Numbered from the stretch's first letter, positions 1-9,307 are shown. The stretch: 64,000 nt of DNA from Jejuia sp047345485 (GCF_047345485.1 NZ_JBLFEN010000001.1:496001-560000); one strand, 5' to 3'. The notes: a model not told the origin generated them from the sequence alone. A program made the numbers and translations.

Positions 1-1
1 G

Positions 2-388
2 CGTTTTAAAAAGGAAAACAAAGAACTTTTAACATATTTACTATTTGAGTCTCATGACGAAGGTGGCTACATTAGTGTAGTAAAAGGTTTTATTGATGAA
101 GAATTTAATTTGATAAATACCAACAACTTTTATTATATAAAAAAGAGTATTCGTAAAATATTAAGAAATGTAAAAAAGTTTATCCGCTATTCTCAACAAA
201 AGGAAACTGAGGTAGAACTCCTCCTCTATTTTTGTGAAAAACTAAAAGAATTTACACCTAGTATTCATGGAAGTATACAATTGGTTAATATGTACAATAG
301 GCAACTACTATTAGCAAAAAAAACAATAGCTAAATTACACGAAGATTTACAGTACGACTATAATTTAATGTTAGAAGAGCTAGAATAG
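2..388 (+). CDS. Conserved hypothetical protein, 5' end outside the window
   Basis: The reading frame is open from the left edge, so this is the C-terminal part (about 128 residues) of a longer protein. The visible part is rich in Lys, Leu and Glu and looks mostly helical, with an acidic stretch (FESHDEGG) near its beginning and a charged helical end. There is no membrane segment or signal. A TTG at 110 could be called as a start, but the frame continues upstream with equally protein-like sequence, so I read it as partial. I recall similar helical proteins of about 150 residues in Flavobacteriaceae without a known function. No function is assigned. Confidence 0.7.
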   Translation, partial: RFKKENKELLTYLLFESHDEGGYISVVKGFIDEEFNLINTNNFYYIKKSIRKILRNVKKFIRYSQQKETEVELLLYFCEKLKEFTPSIHGSIQLVNMYNRQLLLAKKTIAKLHEDLQYDYNLMLEELE

Positions 389-535
389 AACATTAAACCG
401 CTAGGTTTTAAAACAACTTAAGTTTCTCTTACATTAAAATTTCATAGATTAAAAGCAATATTCGCTAGTTATCAATGAATAAAAATATACTGTTAAACAA
501 AAACTAAAACCAACACCCGCACTAGTTTCTTTAAT

Positions 536-543
536 TATATTTG
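536..543 (+). promoter_or_regulatory. Bacteroidota -7 promoter element (TATATTTG)
   Basis: The octamer matches the Bacteroidota -7 consensus TAnnTTTG exactly and sits 20 bases before the PIG-L start codon, so the transcript leader would be short. A clear -33 TTG is not seen at the usual distance. Confidence 0.5.
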
Positions 544-563
544 GCGCTTAATAACCTTTAGTT

Positions 564-3089
564 ATGCAAAAACACATACGTTTTGTGCTTATAGCACTAT
601 TCTCGCTATCTATTACCCAAGCACAAAAACCAAAAACACCCTCATCATCAGAAATTTACGAATCTATTCAAAAGTTAAACTTTTTGGGTTCTGTCCTATA
701 CGTAGCTGCACACCCAGATGATGAAAATACACGTTTAATTGCCTATATGGCTAACCAAGTAAAAGCACGCACTGCATATTTATCATTAACACGTGGTGAT
801 GGTGGACAAAACCTTATAGGTCCAGAAATTAGAGAACTACTAGGCGTAATACGTACACAAGAACTTTTAGCAGCAAGACGTATTGATGGCGGGGAACAAC
901 TATTTACAAGAGCAAATGATTTTGGATACTCCAAACACCCCGATGAAACTTTAGAAATTTGGGATAAAAATCAAGTATTAAGCGATGTTGTATTGGCTAT
1001 AAGGCAGTTTAAACCAGATATTATAATCAATAGATTTGACCACAGAACACCTGGCACTACACACGGCCACCATACGACATCTGCAATGTTGAGTATGGAA
1101 GCTTTTGATCTAGCAAATGATAACTCTGCATATCCTAATCAACTAAAACAAACTAGCACATGGAAACCAAAACGTTTATTTTATAATACAAGTTGGTGGC
1201 GTTATGGTAGTAAAGAAGCCTTTGATAAAATAGATAAAAGTAATATGCTAAATTTTGATATTGGCACCTACTACCCTGTAAAAGGAATGTCTAATAATGA
1301 ACTGGCATCTTTGGCAAGTAGTCAACATTTATGTCAAGGTTTTGGGCGTGTTTCTACGCGTGGATCGCAAACTGAATATATAGAATTTTTAAAAGGAGCC
1401 CCATTAGAAAATAATGCACACATATTTGCTGGTATCGATACCTCATGGAATCGCGTTAAAGGTGGAAAAGCTATTGGTGATATATTAAATAATGTTGAAA
1501 AAGAATTCAATTTTCAAAATCCTTCGGTTCATGTTTCAGAGTTATTAAAAGCTTATCAATTACTTCAAAATATTGACAATGAGCATTGGAAAACTCAAAA
1601 ATCAAAAGAATTAAAAGCTATTATTGAAATGTGTGCTGGTTTATATTTAGAAGCTTCTGCAGAAACTAACTGGACCACTGCTGGAGATATGGTAAACTTA
1701 AATTTAGAGGTTTTAAATAGAAGTAAAACACCCATAACGCTTATAAGCATTGGTAATATAAGTAGTACTAGTATTTCAAAAAATATAAATCTTGATAGTA
1801 ATACCCGATTCAGATTTAAAGAAGTCTTAAAAATCAATACTAACGCTACACTTACTACACCGTATTGGTTAGATAAAAAAGGAACCTTAGGCATGTATCA
1901 AGTAGATGACAAAAGTCTTATTGGAAAACCAGAAACACCTAGAGTTTACAATGTAGATTTTAATGTTTTAATTGAAAACACACCCATCACTTTCACTAAA
2001 TCAGTAATTCAGCGTTTTTCTAAACCTGATAAAGGTGAATTGTATCGTCCGTTTGAGGTAGTTCCGGAAGCATCAGCTAAGATAAAAGAAAAAGTTATTA
2101 TTTTTAATGATAACCAACAACAAGATATAACGGTAATTGTAAAAGCAGGTCGCGATAATTTAGAAGGTAATGTAGAAATAAAGCACCCAAATAACTGGAA
2201 TGTGTATCCTAAAAAACAAAAAATAGCCATTACACATAAGGGAGAAACACAAACGCTTATTTTTACTGTAATACCACCAAGCACTAAAAGTGAAGGCCTT
2301 ATTAATCCAATAATACATATTGAAGGAAAAGAATATTCAAAAGAACTTATAGGAATAGATTACGAACATATCCCTTTTCAAACTGTAGTATTACCTAGCG
2401 AAAGTAAAGTAGTTCGCTTAGATATTAAGAAAAGAGGCGAAAACATTGGCTATATTCAAGGTGCAGGTGATGTTGTTCCTGAAAGTTTAGAGCAAATAGG
2501 TTACAACGTTCGTATAATAACACCAAATGATATTACTCCAGAAACCCTAAGTGCTTTTGATGCAGTAGTTGTTGGTATAAGAGCTTACAACACCCTAGAG
2601 GATTTACAATTTAAACAACAACAATTGTTTGATTTTGTAGCCAATGGTGGTAATATGATTGTGCAATACAATACATCGTATAGATTAAAAATAGATAATT
2701 TGGCACCTTACGACTTAACACTATCTAGAGATCGTGTAACAGATGAAAATGCTGATGTACGCTTTTTAAAACCAGAACACGAGGTGTTAAATTTCCCAAA
2801 TAAAATTACACAAAACGATTTTAAAGGATGGACGCAAGAACGTGGACTATATTTTGCAAATAGTTGGGGTAATGAATTTACTCCAATACTATCCATGAAT
2901 GATAAAGGCGAAACAGCCAAAGATGGTAGTTTACTTATTGCAAAACACGGTAACGGTTATTACATATATACCGGTTTGAGCTTTTTTAGAGAATTTCCTG
3001 CTGGCGTTTCTGGTGCTTATCGTCTATTTGCTAATATGCTATCTCTAGGAAAAGATGAAATAAAAGCATCCTTAAAACTTAAAGATTGA
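564..3089 (+). CDS. Secreted PIG-L (LmbE-like) family deacetylase
   Basis: The 841-residue protein begins with a Sec signal peptide ending near residue 20 (LSITQAQ). The N-terminal domain (about 40-300) is a PIG-L/LmbE zinc deacetylase, with the metal motif AHPDDE at 49-54 and the second ligand region HGHH at 167-170. The family removes N-acetyl groups from sugar amides such as GlcNAc-containing compounds. The middle is beta-rich, and the last 200 residues (about 640-830) look like a glutamine-amidotransferase-like fold that often follows PIG-L in Bacteroidota. It is followed by a membrane peptide and an SSS symporter, which suggests release of a sugar or amino sugar outside the cytoplasm and then uptake. 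The exact substrate cannot be read from the sequence. Confidence 0.85.
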   Translation: MQKHIRFVLIALFSLSITQAQKPKTPSSSEIYESIQKLNFLGSVLYVAAHPDDENTRLIAYMANQVKARTAYLSLTRGDGGQNLIGPEIRELLGVIRTQELLAARRIDGGEQLFTRANDFGYSKHPDETLEIWDKNQVLSDVVLAIRQFKPDIIINRFDHRTPGTTHGHHTTSAMLSMEAFDLANDNSAYPNQLKQTSTWKPKRLFYNTSWWRYGSKEAFDKIDKSNMLNFDIGTYYPVKGMSNNELASLASSQHLCQGFGRVSTRGSQTEYIEFLKGAPLENNAHIFAGIDTSWNRVKGGKAIGDILNNVEKEFNFQNPSVHVSELLKAYQLLQNIDNEHWKTQKSKELKAIIEMCAGLYLEASAETNWTTAGDMVNLNLEVLNRSKTPITLISIGNISSTSISKNINLDSNTRFRFKEVLKINTNATLTTPYWLDKKGTLGMYQVDDKSLIGKPETPRVYNVDFNVLIENTPITFTKSVIQRFSKPDKGELYRPFEVVPEASAKIKEKVIIFNDNQQQDITVIVKAGRDNLEGNVEIKHPNNWNVYPKKQKIAITHKGETQTLIFTVIPPSTKSEGLINPIIHIEGKEYSKELIGIDYEHIPFQTVVLPSESKVVRLDIKKRGENIGYIQGAGDVVPESLEQIGYNVRIITPNDITPETLSAFDAVVVGIRAYNTLEDLQFKQQQLFDFVANGGNMIVQYNTSYRLKIDNLAPYDLTLSRDRVTDENADVRFLKPEHEVLNFPNKITQNDFKGWTQERGLYFANSWGNEFTPILSMNDKGETAKDGSLLIAKHGNGYYIYTGLSFFREFPAGVSGAYRLFANMLSLGKDEIKASLKLKD

Positions 3090-3091
3090 TT

Positions 3092-3199
3092 ATGGAAGAA
3101 GAAGTACCAAAACAAAAATGGAGTAAACTGTATACCTTAGTTTTAATAGCTAACGCACTTTACTTTATTATTTTTTACATCTTAACACAAGTATTTTAA
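3092..3199 (+). CDS. Small single-span membrane protein beside the SSS symporter
   Basis: A 35-codon frame begins two bases after the upstream stop and ends three bases before the symporter ATG. It has an acidic/basic N-terminus (MEEEVPKQKW) and then one hydrophobic helix of about 20 residues (LVLIANALYFIIFYILTQVF) reaching the C-terminus. The tight packing and the clear membrane helix argue that it is a real gene. Other SSS-family symporters have small membrane partners (for example YhdT with PanF), so it may be an accessory subunit of the next protein; that role is inference. Confidence 0.65.
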   Translation: MEEEVPKQKWSKLYTLVLIANALYFIIFYILTQVF

Positions 3200-3202
3200 A
3201 TT

Positions 3203-4915
3203 ATGCAGATGTTAAACTGGGTAGACTGGACGGTTCTAGCAATTACATTAGTTGCTATAGTTGCCTATGGTACACTTCAAACACGTGGCAGTAAAAACGT
3301 AAAAGACTATTTACGTGGTGGTAATACTTCAAAATGGTGGACTATAGGTTTATCAGTTATGGCAACACAAGCAAGTGCCATTACTTTTTTATCTACACCT
3401 GGGCAAGCCTTTAATGATGGTATGGGCTTTGTGCAATTTTATTTTGGATTACCAATAGCTATGATTGTGATTTGCTTGGTATTTATTCCGCTCTACCATC
3501 GCTTAAAAGTATACACAGCTTATGAGTTTTTAGAGAATCGTTTTGATTTAAAAACAAGAACTTTAGCAGCTATTTTATTTTTAATTCAGCGTGGTTTAGC
3601 AGCAGGAATTACCATTTTTGCACCTGCTATAATCTTATCGGTTGTTTTAGGCTGGGATTTACTAACGCTTAATATTGCTATTGGCCTCTTAGTAATTATT
3701 TATACAGTTTCTGGCGGTACGCGTGCTGTTAATGTAACTCAAAAACACCAAATGGTAGTTATTTTTATTGGTATGTTGGTTGCATTTTTTATCATAGTTA
3801 GCAAACTCCCCGAAGATATTACCTTTACAAAAGCTCTCGAAATTGCAGGTGCTAGTGGTAAAATGGAGGTATTAGATTTTTCCTTTAGTTTAGATAATAG
3901 GTATACTTTTTGGAGCGGTATTATTGGTGGTACCTTTTTAATGCTCTCTTATTTTGGTACAGATCAAAGTCAAGTACAGCGCTATCTTTCTGGTAAATCG
4001 GTTAGAGAAATGCAATTGGGGCTTATTTTTAATGGCTTACTAAAAATACCAATGCAGTTCTTTATCTTATTAGTTGGTGTAATGGTTTTTGTATTCTATC
4101 AATTTAATGAAGCACCTGTCAACTTTAATCCTACAGCTACTGAAATGATGTTACAGTCTGATTATGCAGAAGACTATAAAAAACTTCAAGAAGAACAATC
4201 ACAAATATTTAGAGACAAACAAAAAATTATTGAAGCCTATAATACATCGGGTAAACCAGAAACAGCAGCATTTATTACAGCCGCTAATGCTGCTAATGAT
4301 GATATACGAAAAGAAGCTAGAGTACTTATAGATAAAGCTAGCTTAAAAATGGATATGAAAATTGAAAGCAACGATAAGGATTATGTATTTATACATTTTA
4401 TTTTGAATAATCTTCCTCGTGGACTTATTGGATTACTTCTAGCTGTTATTTTAAGTGCAGCCATGTCTAGTACCGCAAGTGAACTGAATGCTTTAGGCTC
4501 TACAACAACCATGGACTTATACAAAAGGAATGTTTCTGAAAAAACTGAACAGCAAATGGTAAAAACCTCTAGATGGTTTACATTTTTATGGGGTATTATT
4601 GCTATAGGTGTAGCCTGTATTGCTAATCTTTTTGAAAATTTAATTCAGTTAGTAAATATTATCGGATCTATTTTTTATGGAAATATCTTAGGTATTTTCC
4701 TATTAGCATTTTTCTTTAAATTTGTAAAAGGTAATGCTGTATTTATTGCAGCTTTAATTACTCAAGTATTAATTATTGCCTTATATTTTTTAAATGAATA
4801 CGAGTATATTAACCTTCCATTTTTATGGCTAAATTTTGTTGGCTGTACTATTGTTATTTGTATAGCGTGTTTATTACAATCACTATTAAAAAATGAAAAA
4901 CCAACAGCTACCTAA
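3203..4915 (+). CDS. Sodium:solute symporter (SSS/SLC5 family)
   Basis: The 570-residue protein has the 13-14 hydrophobic helices and sequence pattern of the SSS family. The first helix is followed by a GG-containing loop and a helix-3 stretch (SVMATQASAITFLSTPGQAF). A soluble loop of about 80 charged residues (roughly 310-395) is larger than in the simplest family members and is common in Bacteroidota homologues. It moves a solute into the cell with Na+; a sugar or a sugar acid is likely from the neighbours. Its 3' end overlaps the next gene by 23 bases, which implies co-translation with the oxidoreductase. Confidence 0.85.
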   Translation: MQMLNWVDWTVLAITLVAIVAYGTLQTRGSKNVKDYLRGGNTSKWWTIGLSVMATQASAITFLSTPGQAFNDGMGFVQFYFGLPIAMIVICLVFIPLYHRLKVYTAYEFLENRFDLKTRTLAAILFLIQRGLAAGITIFAPAIILSVVLGWDLLTLNIAIGLLVIIYTVSGGTRAVNVTQKHQMVVIFIGMLVAFFIIVSKLPEDITFTKALEIAGASGKMEVLDFSFSLDNRYTFWSGIIGGTFLMLSYFGTDQSQVQRYLSGKSVREMQLGLIFNGLLKIPMQFFILLVGVMVFVFYQFNEAPVNFNPTATEMMLQSDYAEDYKKLQEEQSQIFRDKQKIIEAYNTSGKPETAAFITAANAANDDIRKEARVLIDKASLKMDMKIESNDKDYVFIHFILNNLPRGLIGLLLAVILSAAMSSTASELNALGSTTTMDLYKRNVSEKTEQQMVKTSRWFTFLWGIIAIGVACIANLFENLIQLVNIIGSIFYGNILGIFLLAFFFKFVKGNAVFIAALITQVLIIALYFLNEYEYINLPFLWLNFVGCTIVICIACLLQSLLKNEKPTAT

Positions 4916-5882
4916 AACCATAAACTGGGGCATTATTGGCCTAGGCAATATTGCTCATAAATTTGCAACTGATTTATTGACAATTAAAGGCACTAAATTA
5001 TATGCGGTTGCCTCAAGACATCAAGAAAAAGCAGATGCGTTTGCTACAAAATATAAAGCAGTAACAGCCTATGACACCTACGAAGCTTTAGCTAAAGACC
5101 CAAATGTAGATGCTGTTTACATTGCAACACCTCATGCGTTACACAAAAAAAACACGCTATTGTGTTTAGAACATGGTAAACCAGTACTATGCGAAAAACC
5201 ATTTGCCATAGATGCAAATGAAGTTGAAAATATGATAGCTAAAGCTGAAGAAAAAAACACCCTTTTAATGGAGGCATTGTGGACCTATTTTTTACCACAT
5301 TATCAACATGTATTAAAACTTCTTAAAAACGAATCGTACGGTCAGGTTTTAAAAATTGAAGCTGACTTTGGATTTAGTAGACCATTTGATGATTCTCACA
5401 GGTTATTTAATAAATCGCTTGGTGGTGGTAGTTTATTAGATATTGGTATATACCCTATTTTTACTGCATTATCTACTTTAGGAATTCCTAAAAACATTGA
5501 AGCAAAAGCGACTTATTTTGACAACGGAGCAGATGCGTCTTGTGATATGGTTTTTGACTATGATAACAATGTAAAAGCGGTTTTAAAAAGTTCATTGATT
5601 GAAGATACACCTACTGAGGCTGTTTTTTATTGTGAAAAAGGTACTATAAAAATAAACAGTATGTTTCATGCTCCTACAACAGTAACGCTTACGCCAAATG
5701 AAGGCTCGCAAGAAATTTTAGATTTTAATTACAACACCATAGGCTACAACTACGAAGCTATACATTTTACGGAGCTTATTCGTAAAGGAAAAACAGAAAG
5801 TGATGTTATGACTTTTAAGTTTAGCAAACAGCTTATTAAAACTCTAGATTCAGTAAGACAACTGATAAACTTAAACTACTAG
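4893..5882 (+). CDS. Gfo/Idh/MocA family oxidoreductase
   Basis: The 329-residue protein has an N-terminal Rossmann fold with the dinucleotide motif GLGNIA at about residues 17-22. The family CEKPFA motif follows at about 100-105 (Lys is the usual catalytic/substrate residue), and the C-terminal part is the alpha/beta substrate domain. Family members oxidise or reduce sugars, inositols or sugar derivatives with NAD(P). The start lies inside the end of the symporter gene, so the two are probably translationally coupled. Together with the PIG-L protein this looks like a small uptake-and-conversion operon; the substrate is unknown. Confidence 0.85.
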   Translation: MKNQQLPKTINWGIIGLGNIAHKFATDLLTIKGTKLYAVASRHQEKADAFATKYKAVTAYDTYEALAKDPNVDAVYIATPHALHKKNTLLCLEHGKPVLCEKPFAIDANEVENMIAKAEEKNTLLMEALWTYFLPHYQHVLKLLKNESYGQVLKIEADFGFSRPFDDSHRLFNKSLGGGSLLDIGIYPIFTALSTLGIPKNIEAKATYFDNGADASCDMVFDYDNNVKAVLKSSLIEDTPTEAVFYCEKGTIKINSMFHAPTTVTLTPNEGSQEILDFNYNTIGYNYEAIHFTELIRKGKTESDVMTFKFSKQLIKTLDSVRQLINLNY

Positions 5883-6030
5883 ATTTTACATAACAATAGC
5901 AAATAAGTGTGTTAAAATAGAGCTGACACTTTTGGTTTATTCTGTAAAAAAGATGTACCTATATAAGGTATCATAAGCAGGTATAGCTAATAGCAAGACC
6001 AGTACTTAATTAGATATTTTCCAAACAAAA

Positions 6031-6053
6031 AGCGCAACCAAGAAAGTTGCGCT
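6031..6053 (-). terminator. Rho-independent terminator of the DUF2911 gene
   Basis: An 8-bp perfect stem (AGCGCAAC / GTTGCGCT) closes a 7-base loop and is followed on the minus strand by a short T run. It lies 42 bases past the DUF2911 stop codon. Confidence 0.7.
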
Positions 6054-6094
6054 CATTTAAAACATTCAATATTCTGAAATTTAAGACCTATAAA

Positions 6095-6943
6095 TTACAT
6101 AGCTCCCCACTCTTTTAAAGAGTCTTGGTTCATTTTAATATATCCTTTATTTCCTGCTTTTTCTGCAAGCTCTAAAGATTTTTTAGCTGCAGCGATTGCT
6201 GTGGTTTTCTCACCAGCTTTTGCATGTATTAAAGATTGTTGTCTTAGCACCCAAAAACGAGGCTTATCGTTAGTCATTTCTACCGCTTTATCTATCCAAA
6301 TTTTAGCTTTCTTAATATCTTTATTTTCCTCTAAATAGTACACAGCAGCAGAAAAATAATCATTTACACCAGGACCACTCATCGTTTTATTAATGCTAGA
6401 TAGTACTGCATTATCAGTTGGTACTGTAAAAGGTACGGCAGCATACGTTTTTTCCCAGATAAACTCTAAATGTCCACCACTGTTGGAGATATTATTAATA
6501 TCCATAGCGTAAGTTTCTACATCAAAAGGAACAGTATACGATTTTACATTAGTTTTAGCAGCTACCTTACTATCATCCCAATTTTTTGGAGTTCCCCAGT
6601 TTTCTGTATCAGTATAAAAATACACGTCCCAACTTTCTTTACCTGGTTTTGTAAAAATAGCATAAGACCCTGCTTTTAATGTTTGTCCATCTACAGTAGC
6701 ATCTGTACTAAATGTTATTATTGTATTTTTATTAGCACCAGTTCTCCATATTTCACCGTAAGGCACTAAACCACCAAAAATTTTACGTCCTTTAACGCCT
6801 GGTCTAGAATATTCAATAGTAACATCCGTTAACCCCACTTTTTGCTCCAGTTTAGCACTTGGGCTTGGTTGTGGCGTTTCTATTTGCGCTTGCACAGTGT
6901 ATACAGTAACACATGTCATTAGTAATAATAGTAATTTTTTCAT
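6095..6943 (-). CDS. Secreted DUF2911 domain protein
   Basis: The 282-residue protein has a clear signal peptide (MKKLLLLLMTCVTVYTVQAQ). Residues about 25-165 match DUF2911, with the typical motifs SPSAKLEQKVG, YSRPGVKGRKIFG, VPYGEIWRTGANK and AGSYAIFTKP. The C-terminal 100 residues look like a short TPR-like helical region (paired Ala/Lys-rich helices). DUF2911 proteins are common in Bacteroidota and exported; their biochemical role is not known. The gene is convergent with the preceding operon and has its own terminator. Confidence 0.85.
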   Translation of the reverse strand: MKKLLLLLMTCVTVYTVQAQIETPQPSPSAKLEQKVGLTDVTIEYSRPGVKGRKIFGGLVPYGEIWRTGANKNTIITFSTDATVDGQTLKAGSYAIFTKPGKESWDVYFYTDTENWGTPKNWDDSKVAAKTNVKSYTVPFDVETYAMDINNISNSGGHLEFIWEKTYAAVPFTVPTDNAVLSSINKTMSGPGVNDYFSAAVYYLEENKDIKKAKIWIDKAVEMTNDKPRFWVLRQQSLIHAKAGEKTTAIAAAKKSLELAEKAGNKGYIKMNQDSLKEWGAM

Positions 6944-7037
6944 TTTTTTTTAGTTATTATTATTTAAATTTTAAACACCTCAAAATTAACCAAACAAAAA
7001 TCGCTTATTGTTAACAAAAGCTTAAAATAAGACGTTG

Positions 7038-7045
7038 TATCTTTG
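7038..7045 (+). promoter_or_regulatory. Bacteroidota -7 promoter element (TATCTTTG) for the aquaporin gene
   Basis: An exact TAnnTTTG match, preceded by TTG at 7008-7010, which is somewhat further upstream than usual. If it is used, the leader is about 115 bases long and contains the whole dispersed repeat at 7059-7137. Confidence 0.55.
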
Positions 7046-7058
7046 TCAAAAATAATTT

Positions 7059-7137
7059 GGGCGTTACCACAAGGGTCGGGCTTTCGGCAGTCTCCCGATT
7101 ATAATCGGGATTCAACAAATGCCGCAATCCCTAACGC
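7059..7137 (+). repeat. Dispersed flavobacterial repeat (GGGCGTTACC...CCCTAACGC), copy 1
   Basis: The element starts GGGCGTTACC and ends ATCCCTAACGC, so GCGTTA and TAACGC form short terminal inverted repeats. Conserved inner blocks are AAGGGTCGGGCTTTC and AATGCCGCAATCCC. In the middle is a perfect 18-bp palindrome at 7093-7110 (TCCCGATTATAATCGGGA). A second, diverged copy lies on the other strand at 27216-27324. I recall similar elements scattered through other Flavobacteriaceae genomes. It encodes nothing and lies in the presumed leader of the aquaporin gene. Confidence 0.75.
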
Positions 7138-7165
7138 AAATTCGTCTAAATACTTAAAATAAGTT

Positions 7166-7822
7166 ATGAAACAATACATCTCTGAGTTTTTGGGTACATT
7201 CGCTATGATATTTTGCGGTTGTGGTGCTATGACTATTAACGAAATAACTAGTGGAAGCATCTCGCACGTAGGTGTTGCAGCTACATGGGGACTTATAGTA
7301 ATGGCTATGATTTATGCATTTGGCGAAATATCTGGTGCACATTTTAATCCTGCGGTTACCATAGGCTTTGCATTTGCTAAAAAATTCGATTGGAACAAAG
7401 TTCCTAAATATATTTTAGCACAAGCTATTGGTGCAACTCTTGCCATATTCTTACTCTGGTTTCTATTTCCAGAAAGTCAATTTTTAGGAGAAACAACGCC
7501 TGCAGAAGGGTTTCCTGCGTACAAAGCTGCTATTTTAGAGTTTCTACTAACGTTTTTCTTAATGGTAGTAATTATCAACGTATCTACAGGTAGTAAAGAA
7601 ATTGGCACCATGGCTGCCATAGCTGTTGGCGGTATAATTTTACTCGAAGCCATGTTTGCAGGCCCAATTACAAAAGCATCTATGAATCCTATACGCTCTA
7701 TAGCTCCTGCTCTTTTTACAGGTAACTTTCAATATTTATGGCTCTATATTATTGCTCCAATTTTAGGAGCTATAACTGCAGTTTCTAGTTGTAAGTTAGT
7801 TAAAGAGCAACAGTGTTGCTAG
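7166..7822 (+). CDS. MIP/aquaporin family channel
   Basis: The 218-residue protein has the six-helix, two half-helix pattern of aquaporins. The first NPA box is intact (HFNPAVTIGF, NPA at 61-63). The second is NPI (SMNPIRS, 174-176), followed by the usual Arg. The length suits a water channel rather than a glycerol facilitator, which usually has a longer loop E. The second-box change may affect selectivity. It ends in a Cys pair and stands alone, with the BLUF regulator convergent to it. Confidence 0.85.
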   Translation: MKQYISEFLGTFAMIFCGCGAMTINEITSGSISHVGVAATWGLIVMAMIYAFGEISGAHFNPAVTIGFAFAKKFDWNKVPKYILAQAIGATLAIFLLWFLFPESQFLGETTPAEGFPAYKAAILEFLLTFFLMVVIINVSTGSKEIGTMAAIAVGGIILLEAMFAGPITKASMNPIRSIAPALFTGNFQYLWLYIIAPILGAITAVSSCKLVKEQQCC

Positions 7823-7861
7823 CGTATATAAGTCAGGCTTGTGTACCTAATTGTAAGTGAG

Positions 7862-9307
7862 TTACCCTGTAATTTTAATAATATTTCGTACTTTATTCCA
7901 GAGGCTTTTAGATACTAAAGATTCCTCATCTATGTTGCCCATCATATTTTCAAGCTTTAAGTTTTTTGTGCTGCCTTGACGTTTTAAACTACTTACGCCA
8001 TCATCTGTAACTAATGCCATACTCCAATCCTCAAATTCTCTAAAAGGTTTAGGTCCTTCCCATATTGTAGTAACGTCAAAATGCCTATCATCCTTTTTTA
8101 TAGATTCGTATAACTCAAGAATATCTTTTTTAGACCCCTCAATTAATTGAAAGAAAACTTTTCTATGATATATTAAACTTCCTGTAATATTTAGAGACTT
8201 ATTATGTGCTCTTGCTGTTTTAATTATAGCTTTAATATCGGCATCTGTAGTGTCAGTATTTGCCATAGAGCGATAACTCACTTCGTAGAGTAAATCTCCG
8301 CTCACAAAACGTTTTTTATAGTCGCTTGGGGTTTTACCATAACGTTCAAAAAACAACTTAGAAAAAAAACTTCTACTATTGTAACCTACTGAATAGCAAA
8401 TTTCAGATATACTCTTATCTGTAGTATTAAGTAGCTCCATTGCTGTATCTAGCCTAATATTACTAATAAATTGCCCAAGAGAATAACCATATAAAAAGCG
8501 AATACCAGATTGTACTTTTTTGGAGTTCATACCCAAATGCTGACTAACTTCTTTTACTAAAATTTTTTTGTGAACATTTGCCTTTATAAAATCACCCAGT
8601 TTAGTGAGTTTTGATAATTCTGCCTTTTGCAAATTTGGTAAAAAGCTATTCTCATTCTCATCATAATCATGCGCTTCTATTTGAGAGGCCAACATGTTTA
8701 ATATAGCACCTTCTGTAAGTAATCTACCTACTAAATCTGTACGTTTGTTTTCAATAACTATTTTTGCAAATGCACCAGTTCTAACATCAATATTACCAAA
8801 ATACCTGTATGGTCGTTCCGTGATATTTAGATCAAAAATTTCTTCCAAGTTTAATTCTAAATAACGCTTGGTATTTACATTAGAATTTTTTAAATCAAAA
8901 AGAGAAAGTATTAAATAACAACATTGATATTTAATATTTCCAGGTATTTTAAATTCTGAATTGGTTCCAGGTTCACTAATTAAAATAAAATTTTGCCCTT
9001 GTTCTACTTTTTTAAATTCACTCTCACTTTGAAATTTTTGATACTGGTAGCCAGAAATATGATAACCAAAATAATAAGGTCTTTGATCAGAAAACTCCAA
9101 ATCTAACTCTAAATCTGATGTAAATTCTACGTCGTAAACCCAAGCTGTTAACCCAGGGAAAAGACCGTATAACTGGATGGTTCCTTTTCCCTTATCGTTA
9201 TCTAATATTAGCTTAGAAGCACCGTAATTCTCAATTAAATCTGCATCTAAACTAACGGCAAATTGGCGTAACATATCTAAAGGCGAACTCTCACGTAAAT
9301 CAATCAT
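7862..9307 (-). CDS. AraC-type HTH regulator fused to a C-terminal BLUF blue-light domain
   Basis: The 481-residue protein has three parts. Residues 1-225 are an uncharacterised N-terminal region. Residues about 234-333 are an AraC-type double HTH, recognisable by the second-helix signature ISEICYSVGYNSRSFFSKLF and the end YGKTPSDYKKRF. Residues about 338-432 are a BLUF domain that binds FAD. The BLUF photocycle residues are present: Tyr345 (SYRS), Asn373 (LNITG), Gln387 (FFQLIEG), and Trp428/Met430 (DWSM). It should be a blue-light-responsive transcription factor. It is divergent from the TetR-led photolyase operon across a 672-bp gap, which makes that operon a likely target. BLUF is normally joined to GGDEF/EAL or stands alone, so the AraC fusion is unusual. 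Confidence 0.9.
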   Translation of the reverse strand: MIDLRESSPLDMLRQFAVSLDADLIENYGASKLILDNDKGKGTIQLYGLFPGLTAWVYDVEFTSDLELDLEFSDQRPYYFGYHISGYQYQKFQSESEFKKVEQGQNFILISEPGTNSEFKIPGNIKYQCCYLILSLFDLKNSNVNTKRYLELNLEEIFDLNITERPYRYFGNIDVRTGAFAKIVIENKRTDLVGRLLTEGAILNMLASQIEAHDYDENENSFLPNLQKAELSKLTKLGDFIKANVHKKILVKEVSQHLGMNSKKVQSGIRFLYGYSLGQFISNIRLDTAMELLNTTDKSISEICYSVGYNSRSFFSKLFFERYGKTPSDYKKRFVSGDLLYEVSYRSMANTDTTDADIKAIIKTARAHNKSLNITGSLIYHRKVFFQLIEGSKKDILELYESIKKDDRHFDVTTIWEGPKPFREFEDWSMALVTDDGVSSLKRQGSTKNLKLENMMGNIDEESLVSKSLWNKVRNIIKITG

